From NCBI GenBank assembly GCA_030038695.1, contig JASHSN010000585.1, forward strand, positions 1 through 11,971: 11,971 nucleotides of DNA, given 5' to 3'. The stretch's first letter is position 1. Each line of letters begins with the position of its first letter. Positions 1 through 5,642 of the stretch are shown one piece after another. Below the pieces are notes generated by a model. That model was not told where the DNA came from. It worked only from the letters and a program-made list of their open reading frames with translations, and searched no databases. The position numbers were made by a program, and so were the translations under genes. Source of the stretch: Nitrososphaeraceae archaeon (lineage in GTDB: Archaea > Thermoproteota > Nitrososphaeria > Nitrososphaerales > Nitrososphaeraceae).

Positions 1-1031
1 AAAAATGGATGAATGAGATGCACCTTAAACCCGGTGATCCGGTAACAATTATTCGTGAAGCCAATAATTCCTTGTCTATACTTCCTAACGCAAGAAGTCC
101 TATTTCAAATGACGAAGTTATAACACTAATCCTACAAGATGAAAGTGGCAATTCTTTAAAAAGTAAGGTCGTATCGATGTATTTGGAAGGATATAATATT
201 ATGCACTTAAAATCAAAGAGTGGAAGGATAAATCCTCCTCAACGTGATGCGGTCAGAGAGGTGGTACGAAGAAATTTGGTGGGAACAGAAATAATTGCTG
301 ATGCATCAGATTTAATTACGATCCAGGTACTGCTCAATTTACCAGAACTTCCAGTCAATACTGCTGTCCGTAGAATGTTTTTGATTTCAGTCGCTATGCA
401 TAAAGATGCAATGACTGCTCTGGCTGAACAAAATCATGATCTAGCGAGAACAATCTTAAAATCAGATGATGAAGTAGATAGATTCAGTCTCTACATACTA
501 AGAAACCTCGTAATGGCTACAAAGAACGAGAGGATACTCCAAGAAATGGGATTACGTGGCCCGTCTGACAGTCTGAGTTATCGTGTTGCAGTACGAAGTA
601 TCGAACGGGTGGCTGATCATGCTGCGGGTATAGCAGATAAATGCCTCAAGATTACAGAAAAAATTTCAAGAGTAGTTACTCAAGAGCTAGATAAGATGAG
701 TAGAATATCACTAGCACTACTCAATGACTCAGTCGAAGCTTTTCTACGCAGAGACTATTATTTGGCTGATAGCATTGTCGATAAAACGGAGGAAATACGT
801 TCGTTGGAGAATGAGATAATTTTATTCCTTGACAAAGAAAAGACTTCTTTCTCAACGCGGCACGAATCTACAAATGTTTATATCAAACTGATTTTGGAGG
901 ACATACGAAGAACTGCGGAACACGCAAGTGATATAGCGGAAGCAGCTATGAATGAAACGGTGAGTGAAGTAATCGAGAAAATTCCTAGGAATGAAACGGT
1001 TTTACATACCATAGCAAATGCGCACAAATAA
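1..1031 (+). CDS. AbrB-PhoU phosphate-regulation protein, 5' end cut by window
   Basis: The frame is already open at base 3 and reads K-W before the first in-window ATG (base 9), giving KWMNEMHLKPGD. This matches the end of a SpoVT/AbrB DNA-binding domain (pattern KxW...LKPGD), so the gene almost certainly starts upstream and the ATG is internal. Counting from base 9, a small beta-rich stretch runs to about residue 75, followed by two PhoU three-helix repeats. PhoU hallmarks are the acidic SDDEVD at 152-157, IERVADHA at 198-205, DKTEEIRSLENE at 258-269 and RRTAEHASDIAE at 300-311. Archaeal AbrB-PhoU proteins are cytoplasmic and are thought to tie phosphate uptake or pho-gene control to phosphate supply; which partners it has here cannot be seen. 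It ends convergently with the secreted-protein gene, leaving 70 bases between stops. Family call is firm, exact role is inferred. Confidence 0.88.
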   Translation, partial: KWMNEMHLKPGDPVTIIREANNSLSILPNARSPISNDEVITLILQDESGNSLKSKVVSMYLEGYNIMHLKSKSGRINPPQRDAVREVVRRNLVGTEIIADASDLITIQVLLNLPELPVNTAVRRMFLISVAMHKDAMTALAEQNHDLARTILKSDDEVDRFSLYILRNLVMATKNERILQEMGLRGPSDSLSYRVAVRSIERVADHAAGIADKCLKITEKISRVVTQELDKMSRISLALLNDSVEAFLRRDYYLADSIVDKTEEIRSLENEIILFLDKEKTSFSTRHESTNVYIKLILEDIRRTAEHASDIAEAAMNETVSEVIEKIPRNETVLHTIANAHK

Positions 1032-1101
1032 ATTATTTAATGGTCCTAATCTAGATATTGTACTGCAGGAATGGCAAATAGAGGCAGATGAGATCAAGCT
1101 T

Positions 1102-2751
1102 TCAAGGCGAACCCATCAAACCAGAATCGAACCCCATAACACGCATTCTATCAACTAAGTCCACCGCAATAGCCGTAGCCGTACTGGATAGTTGGTAGGA
1201 TGCTGACAAAGTGCCGTAAGTGCCGTTATTGATATGAAGTAACGGCGTGGCCATTACAAATGGCTCTTGATTATTTGGCAGTTGGGGTTTTTGAATAGGA
1301 TTGACACTCTGTGGTATGGGTTTTTGAATAGGATTGACACTCTGTTCTCCGGTACTATTCGTATTAGGACTCGGTATGCTAACCTTATTGTAAGTGGGCG
1401 CCATATTGTTATTGTTATTGTTACTGTGACTAGAGCTGGGTATGTAAACTCTGCTTTCATAACTCAAATTATTAGTGCTCGGTATGTAAACTCTGCTCTG
1501 TGGCGCAAGAGGAGGCGGGTTTTGATTTGAAAAGATAAGCGGAGAATTAAGATTAGAGTATGCTTTTGGTAACAAGGATAATATTGGTCGTGAATTAGCA
1601 TTGCTAGGATTATTGCGTAGCTCTGACGATACATTTGTCATACCGTTGTCTTTATTGTAGATAATGGTTCGAATAGGGAGTACAGTGAATGTTTTTGATA
1701 CTGAATTATTTTCGTAACCAGGTGCTGATGCCTCCATTAGCAGCTTATACTTGCCACCTGTGTTGTTTCCGCTAATTTGCCATGAATATAAAACCTTTCC
1801 CTTCCTATCTGTAGTACCTTCTAATTTTATAAATGTTCCAGATGGATCTACAATCTTCCCAAATATAAGAGCTCCGGGAATAGCATGAGTATTGTTACTG
1901 TCAGTAACTGCAACTGTCAGATTTTCCCTATTTCCAACATGAATAGGGCCTTTGGCCAGGTGCAACGAAATCGATAATGACTTGGTGTTATTATTACCAT
2001 GATAACTACCGAAATTTGTTTTCTGAGCCGTCTCTACAGCTGATGTGTTCGATTGTTCTATTGCAGATTCAGGTGACCTATTGTTATTGAGGTTAATATC
2101 AGCTGCTATGGTTGTCAGTCTTGTGGAGAGGTTTGAGTGTTTATCAAATCGAGGAGTAGATAAGGATAGGATACCTGCGGTAGAAAGTAGTGTGACGGGT
2201 TGAGAAGTGGCATAGGCAGTCGAGAATCTCTTTATACGGTCGTTCGATATTGGTACGTTCTCTTTTTCTATACTAGTTTGTTTTTTATTATTATTAAAAC
2301 TATTATTACTTGTATCACTATAACTTGGATGTGCTGTGCCCGTAACATTAATGCCATAATACTGTGTTAGCGAAGTATCCTTCCCCTGGCATGCTAGCTT
2401 CGAAGTTATCTTGTTTGTCCCAATCTTGATTGTAGTGTAGGATGGTACAAGATTATAGATCCATGTTGAATAGTCTTTTATGTTATTATGATCGCCAGTA
2501 GGAAGTGCTTTCTGATACGGTTTTATATCATTTACGATGATGTACACATTGCAAGCAAGCGAACCATTGTGAGCTGCAATTCCGCTAATTCTCAGATCAT
2601 TATCAGGCAGTGGGATCAGTTGGCCCTTTATAGGAGATGTAATTTTAATCCCAATACTTTTTGGTGATTCCTGAGCCGCTGCAAAATTCGTAATAATAGA
2701 TGAAATAATGAGTAGCATAATAATTGTTGAGATGGATTTAATTATTAACAA
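1102..2751 (-). CDS. Secreted Asn/Ser/Pro-rich protein with Ig-like domain and tandem repeats
   Basis: A 549-residue protein starting with TTG at 2749-2751; an in-frame stop lies two codons upstream, and the first ATG is only at residue 12, which would remove the sole Lys of the signal peptide. Residues 1-26 form a Sec signal peptide ending in NFAAAQ. Residues 33-140 form a beta-rich domain with ITSP, NDIKPYQ and STW elements and two cysteines (C67, C121) that may form a disulfide; I associate this domain with hypothetical secreted proteins of Nitrososphaeraceae. An Asn/Ser-rich linker follows, then an Ig-like/carboxypeptidase-regulatory-like domain at about 258-358, then a Pro/Asn/Ser tail with repeats SRVYIPS and QSVNPIQKP. 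Many N-x-S/T sequons suggest N-glycosylation. It lacks a clear C-terminal membrane anchor. A cell-surface or matrix role is inferred; no enzyme motif is seen. Confidence 0.8.
   Translation of the reverse strand: MLIIKSISTIIMLLIISSIITNFAAAQESPKSIGIKITSPIKGQLIPLPDNDLRISGIAAHNGSLACNVYIIVNDIKPYQKALPTGDHNNIKDYSTWIYNLVPSYTTIKIGTNKITSKLACQGKDTSLTQYYGINVTGTAHPSYSDTSNNSFNNNKKQTSIEKENVPISNDRIKRFSTAYATSQPVTLLSTAGILSLSTPRFDKHSNLSTRLTTIAADINLNNNRSPESAIEQSNTSAVETAQKTNFGSYHGNNNTKSLSISLHLAKGPIHVGNRENLTVAVTDSNNTHAIPGALIFGKIVDPSGTFIKLEGTTDRKGKVLYSWQISGNNTGGKYKLLMEASAPGYENNSVSKTFTVLPIRTIIYNKDNGMTNVSSELRNNPSNANSRPILSLLPKAYSNLNSPLIFSNQNPPPLAPQSRVYIPSTNNLSYESRVYIPSSSHSNNNNNNMAPTYNKVSIPSPNTNSTGEQSVNPIQKPIPQSVNPIQKPQLPNNQEPFVMATPLLHINNGTYGTLSASYQLSSTATAIAVDLVDRMRVMGFDSGLMGSP
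1285..1344 (-). repeat. Two 27-bp identical direct repeats, period 33 bp
   Basis: Copies at 1285-1311 and 1318-1344 are identical over 27 bases. The period of 33 bases equals 11 codons and encodes two copies of QSVNPIQKP in the tail of the secreted protein. Being in frame and near-identical at DNA level, they look like a recent slippage duplication. Confidence 0.85.
1439..1497 (-). repeat. Two 17-bp direct repeats, period 42 bp, encoding SRVYIPS
   Basis: The identical 17-base units at 1439-1455 and 1481-1497 are 42 bases (14 codons) apart and encode SRVYIPS twice. A degenerate third copy (NKVSIPS) is encoded close to 1370-1385. Between the copies and the third one lies an AAT/AAC run that codes six Asn in a row. 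Confidence 0.8.
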
Positions 2752-2915
2752 AATTTAACATCTCCAAACACAATAGTACAGTCCTTGTAATCACAGCTCA
2801 TTTGGCTAGGATTAATTTTTGAAAACACCTTATTGATAGATGTTACTTGAGAAAGATTTGTTTCATATCCTATATTAAAGATAGCCAACAACGAAATAAT
2901 TGTCGAATAAAGCAT
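2745..2915 (-). CDS. Small 56-residue protein, unknown function, upstream of the secreted protein
   Basis: I start this ORF at ATG 2913-2915; an in-frame GTG at 2933 is also possible. The ATG is preferred because a TATA-like box (2938-2948) is centred about 28 bases before it, fitting a leaderless transcript. The peptide begins with a hydrophobic stretch (MLYSTIISLLAIF) that could be a short signal or anchor, and the second half carries three cysteines (C41, C46, C56), the last being the final residue. Its stop overlaps the start of the 549-residue secreted protein by 7 bases and contains that gene's GGAG, so the two would be co-translated. I do not recognise the family. It could also be just a leader region; the overlap and promoter position argue for a real gene. 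Confidence 0.4.
   Translation of the reverse strand: MLYSTIISLLAIFNIGYETNLSQVTSINKVFSKINPSQMSCDYKDCTIVFGDVKFC
2762..2765 (-). promoter_or_regulatory. Ribosome binding site for the secreted-protein gene
   Basis: GGAG lies 10 bases before the TTG start at 2751, inside the end of the upstream small ORF. It supports TTG over the in-frame ATG at residue 12 as the start and suggests translation coupled to the small ORF. Confidence 0.45.
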
Positions 2916-2937
2916 TGCAACTTCACCACTCACTCTA

Positions 2938-2948
2938 CATATTATATG
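2938..2948 (-). promoter_or_regulatory. TATA-like box for the small-ORF/secreted-protein unit
   Basis: CATATAATATG on the minus strand is centred about 28 bases upstream of the ATG at 2915. This is the expected archaeal TATA distance if transcription starts at the start codon. Confidence 0.4.
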
Positions 2949-3092
2949 AACTTCGTCTAAGCTCCTAATAAGAAAAATTCATTGGATTCTACTCTGATCT
3001 CTTACGATGGTATTATACGTATAATTCAATTTAGTTAGATTTAGTTTATAATGCGTTTATCTAATTTTACGGTTAGAATACGATGAGTATTG

Positions 3093-3103
3093 TTTATATA
3101 TTT
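3093..3103 (+). promoter_or_regulatory. Strong TATA-box candidate without an obvious gene
   Basis: TTTATATATTT is one of the best TATA matches in the window. On the plus strand it predicts a start near 3122-3125, but the first sizeable plus ORF there is doubtful. On the minus strand it could feed the small-ORF/secreted unit with a leader of about 155 bases. Confidence 0.35.
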
Positions 3104-3128
3104 GCAGATCATATCCCATTATTCTCCG

Positions 3129-3142
3129 AAGTGGAACCACTT
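3129..3142. repeat. Palindrome AAGTGG-AA-CCACTT, possible operator
   Basis: Two perfect 6-base arms are separated by two bases. Its place just after the predicted start point of the TATA box at 3093-3103 is typical of a repressor site, but no regulator is identified. Confidence 0.35.
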
Positions 3143-3226
3143 ATGAATGGGCCGTTTATTCCAAAAAATCTATTTTAGGTTAGTGTAGTTAGCACGATGA
3201 AAAATAGATCAAATATAAGAAATAAT

Positions 3227-3388
3227 CTATCGAATTATGTTATACAATATTGAAATGTACAGCGCTTTATTTGACCACCTTTCACATATAATGAAAACTT
3301 GTCCCTTTAATTCTGACTCATCGCAGTAGATCGGAAATACTACTTTTTTCATTTCAACATTTTTACGATAAGGCCTCCCAAGATCCAT
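3227..3388 (-). CDS. Candidate 53-residue protein, unknown
   Basis: An ORF from ATG 3386-3388 to TAG 3227-3229, in a frame that stays open for more than 70 codons. The translation begins MDLGRPYRKNVEMKKVV and continues with a balanced mix of charged and hydrophobic residues, including FPIYCDESE and VFIICERWS, and ends LYNIIR; it reads more like protein than the other frames here. A second start, MKKVV, is at 3352. Two cysteines (C22, C35) are present. A T-rich stretch directly follows the stop, as in archaeal termination. A TATA-like ATTATACAA lies about 34 bases upstream of the first ATG. I recognise no family. It may be a real small gene, a remnant, or chance. Confidence 0.25.
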   Translation of the reverse strand: MDLGRPYRKNVEMKKVVFPIYCDESELKGQVFIICERWSNKALYISILYNIIR

Positions 3389-3736
3389 CCAATCAATTTG
3401 TGAATGCGAAACAGATCTTTGTATAATGCAAGATTTGGAGCGAGCTACAAAATACTACGTTACAATTGGATATACATACACGAAGTCATACGATTAGGTG
3501 GAGTCTTTATATTCAAGCAATTTTGTAGTGAAATATCGTTCCACCGTAATCGTTTAGATCGACTAGGGATATCGAGCTACAAGGAAGGTAGTTCCTTGGT
3601 TTGCGTATACTCAACCCACTTATTTGAAATATTCGTTAAACACTATTCACGGTGTTTATCACAGTGTGGGTATTATGCCCCCCAACATACCCTAACCAAA
3701 AATAAAATATGACAAAATTTGCAACAGGAGGTTGAA
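3389..3736. other. Mostly non-coding stretch upstream of queD
   Basis: A plus-strand ORF of 102 codons (3404-3712) exists but has no recognisable domain, no promoter or ribosome site, and the Tyr/Arg/Cys/His mixture of untranslated AT-rich DNA, so I do not call it. Weak hairpins are present: arms AAACAC/GTGTTT at 3638-3657 and arms GGGTAT/ATACCC between about 3668 and 3693. Their role, if any, is unknown. Confidence 0.4.
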
Positions 3737-3744
3737 TTTATATG
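3737..3744 (+). promoter_or_regulatory. TATA box of the queD-queC operon
   Basis: TTTATATG is centred about 28 bases before the queD ATG at 3769, the distance for a leaderless transcript. A GGAGGT at 3727-3732 followed by ATG-TGA (3742-3747) imitates a ribosome site and start, but the in-frame stop shows that translation does not begin there. Confidence 0.5.
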
Positions 3745-3768
3745 TGAATCCCTTCTTTCACTCTCCTT

Positions 3769-4587
3769 ATGGAAAAGATTGTGCTTGATAGAGACATCAG
3801 ATATTTTGATAATGGTGGGACCCTATTACGAAGCAGGGCTGAGTTCTCCATATCAAAACTGTTGTCGTTTCTAGGAATATCTTACGATTATGACGCTGAG
3901 TTATACTTTAGAGATGGTGACACCACGAAGATCGATTTCAAAATAGGTAACAGTTATATCGAAATAGTTGATTCAAAGGCTGACTTGGATAAATTCATGT
4001 TGATAAAAAAGAAATTGCCTGATATCAATCTCATTGCCCTCGGACAGTCAAAGTACGGAGCGAAGGTGAATGAGTTAAACTCGTTATTTTTCTTTGATTC
4101 TGACAATAGTCAGCACACTGGATCTATATTTATAGAAGATCCTTCACTTGCATTCGACTATGCACATATCCTCCCGACGGTAGAGAAATGTTCTGTCTTA
4201 CACGGGCATACTGCTACCATTATGGTGGAGATTATTGGAAAGATGACAAATAACCTTGTGCTAGACTTTAGTGAGGCGAAGACCATAATTAAAGAAACGC
4301 TAAAGGCATTCGACCACAAATTCTTCATTAATAAAAAATACTTACAAAAGGAAGATGATGTTTATTATTTTATTTCTTTTGATGGGCCGCGTGGATATTT
4401 CAATCTACAATTGCCAAAACTCACGACATTTCTATTGACAGGTGAAGCAACGGTAGAAACTCTTTCAATTGAAATAATAAAGTTGCTAGCTCCAAAAATG
4501 CCTCTGAATATCGAAGCACTGGGAGTATATATCTATGAAGGAGTCAATAAGGGCGCCCACATGATCGCTGAAATAAAGAACGATTAG
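3769..4587 (+). CDS. queD: 6-carboxy-tetrahydropterin synthase QueD with N-terminal extension domain
   Basis: QueD turns dihydroneopterin triphosphate into 6-carboxy-5,6,7,8-tetrahydropterin, an early step toward preQ0 and archaeosine in tRNA. The enzyme core is residues 120-272. Zinc ligands are H133 (DYAH) and H145/H147 in LHGH; the catalytic Cys is C141, spaced as in the family; the D182-H183 pair (FDH) and E230 in ATVE are also present, with E257 in YIYEG near the end. Ordinary QueD has about 120-150 residues, so the first 115 residues are extra. They contain SRAEFS at 22-27, then KIDFKI around D56 and YIEIVDSK around E65, a D-x8-E spacing like restriction-endonuclease-fold domains, but the Lys of the E-x-K motif is missing (V67). 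A structural or tRNA/DNA-related role for this part is only inferred. The first gene of an operon with queC. Confidence 0.88.
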   Translation: MEKIVLDRDIRYFDNGGTLLRSRAEFSISKLLSFLGISYDYDAELYFRDGDTTKIDFKIGNSYIEIVDSKADLDKFMLIKKKLPDINLIALGQSKYGAKVNELNSLFFFDSDNSQHTGSIFIEDPSLAFDYAHILPTVEKCSVLHGHTATIMVEIIGKMTNNLVLDFSEAKTIIKETLKAFDHKFFINKKYLQKEDDVYYFISFDGPRGYFNLQLPKLTTFLLTGEATVETLSIEIIKLLAPKMPLNIEALGVYIYEGVNKGAHMIAEIKND

Positions 4588-4590
4588 ATA

Positions 4591-5271
4591 ATGCGAGAAT
4601 CCAAGGCACTGGTGATGCTCTCGGGTGGTCTAGACTCTGCTACCTGTCTGTATTGGGCAAAAGAAAAATTTACAGATGTTTCAGCCATTACATTTAATTG
4701 CTATGGCAGAATTCAAAAGGAAAAAAAAGCTGCAGTTCTATTGGCTAAGAGAGCATGTATTCCAAGTTTATTAAAGATCGATATTCCCTTTATTAGAGAA
4801 TGTTCAGATCTTCAGAAGGCAGATAAGACATTCAATTGTCCTCAATCCGATAGCAGATGGTCATCATATGTTCCTGCGAGAAATCTGATATTTTATTCCA
4901 TCGCTGCACACTATGCCGAATTTCTGAATATCAAATGGATTGTCGGAGGTCACAACAGTCATGATGGTTCTTTTTTTAAAGACGCCACGCAGAATTACAT
5001 CGAAAAAATAAATTTGCTGTTCAAAATGGGCCGTTCGTTTTACAATCAAGATCCCTGTGTGATAGTGACTCCGTTAAACAAGATGAATAGAAAAGATATT
5101 ATCAACCTAGCAATCGATCTTAAAGTACCGCTTGAATTGACATGGAGTTGTCATATTAATACCAGCATGCATTGTGGACAATGTTATGCATGCGTACAGC
5201 GACTTGAAGCTTTCAGGTCAATGGGAATACAAGACCCTGTCTTCACTATGAACTCTTGCCACGAGGATTAA
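4591..5271 (+). CDS. queC: 7-cyano-7-deazaguanine (preQ0) synthase QueC
   Basis: QueC uses ATP and ammonia to convert 7-carboxy-7-deazaguanine to preQ0, the base that archaeal TGT inserts at G15 of tRNA before conversion to archaeosine. The 226-residue protein shows the PP-loop SGGLDS at 11-16, the QueC signature YVPARN at 93-98 and the zinc site C187, C195, C198, C201 (SCHINTSMHCGQCYAC). Length is normal for the family, without a fused glutaminase domain. The ATG comes three bases after the queD stop (TAG-ATA-ATG) with no clear ribosome site, so translational coupling to queD is likely. QueE and the later archaeosine enzymes are not in the window. Confidence 0.93.
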   Translation: MRESKALVMLSGGLDSATCLYWAKEKFTDVSAITFNCYGRIQKEKKAAVLLAKRACIPSLLKIDIPFIRECSDLQKADKTFNCPQSDSRWSSYVPARNLIFYSIAAHYAEFLNIKWIVGGHNSHDGSFFKDATQNYIEKINLLFKMGRSFYNQDPCVIVTPLNKMNRKDIINLAIDLKVPLELTWSCHINTSMHCGQCYACVQRLEAFRSMGIQDPVFTMNSCHED

Positions 5272-5307
5272 GTACCCTTAGATGACCGTATAATATGCGT
5301 TATAATG

Positions 5308-5565
5308 TCATTTCCTCAACGGCGAATTCATTATTTTGACGTGTAATCTATCGTATAGCTTGCCGACACCTTTATTCAGAAATAATACTGTTAGAATTGA
5401 AGGTGGCACAAGTGCAAGCACCATCAAATTTCCAGCTAGTTCTGCGGATACTTTTGAAGTAAAAATGACCATTGTAAAGAAAATAGAACAAGAAAGTGTG
5501 GATAGGAAAAAAATTATTATTATCGTGATTAGAATTACATGCAACAGCAATAATCTATCGACCAT
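5308..5565 (-). CDS. Small two-helix membrane protein, unknown function
   Basis: An 85-residue protein if started at ATG 5563-5565; a TTG three codons earlier (5574) is less likely. Residues about 5-36 form a long, strongly hydrophobic segment (LLLLHVILITIIIIFF and on), residues 46-63 a second one, and the tail is basic (KLYDRLHVKIMNSPLRK), which favours a cytoplasmic C-terminus. The minus-strand frame is preferred over the overlapping plus ORF at 5336-5629, which starts with TTG, has no domain and shows no organised pattern. A TATA-like element at 5584-5594 is centred about 25 bases before the ATG. It ends convergently with queC (36 bases apart) and is divergent from valS. No family recognised. 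Confidence 0.5.
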   Translation of the reverse strand: MVDRLLLLHVILITIIIIFFLSTLSCSIFFTMVIFTSKVSAELAGNLMVLALVPPSILTVLFLNKGVGKLYDRLHVKIMNSPLRK

Positions 5566-5583
5566 TGTTACCAAATATTCAAA

Positions 5584-5594
5584 CTATACATTAA
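5584..5594. promoter_or_regulatory. Shared TATA element between the membrane-protein gene and valS
   Basis: CTATACATTAA reads as a TATA box both ways. Minus strand: about 25 bases before the ATG at 5565, leaderless. Plus strand: start predicted near 5615, giving valS a leader of roughly 25-30 bases. The gap between the two start codons is 77 bases. Confidence 0.35.
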
Positions 5595-5642
5595 TAACCG
5601 TATGGAAAGACCAACCGTGTAACTATTAGATGGATATGTTAA

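Larger units (their letters stand above)
2949..3226. other. Non-coding stretch with TATA box and palindrome
   Basis: No convincing gene is seen. It contains TTTATATATTT at 3093-3103, readable as a TATA box on either strand, and a near-perfect palindrome AAGTGG-AA-CCACTT at 3129-3142. If the box drives plus-strand transcription, the palindrome lies at about +5 to +20. The last part (3190-3226) is T-rich on the minus strand and could terminate transcription of the candidate gene that ends at 3227. Confidence 0.4.

Noticed and set aside
1285..1497. CRISPR-like repeats
   Set aside because: Only two copies each, in frame with a protein, and spacers are 6 or 25 bases and coding; not an array.
1254..1530. 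Overlapping ORFs on both strands within the secreted-protein tail
   Set aside because: They exist because the repeats and Asn codon runs keep all frames open; the long frame with signal peptide is the real one.
3404..3712. 102-codon plus-strand ORF
   Set aside because: No recognisable domain, no promoter or ribosome site, composition like translated AT-rich non-coding DNA, and it overlaps the likely upstream region of the minus-strand candidate.
5336..5629. 97-codon plus-strand ORF
   Set aside because: Starts with TTG, no domain; the opposite frame encodes a well-formed membrane protein.
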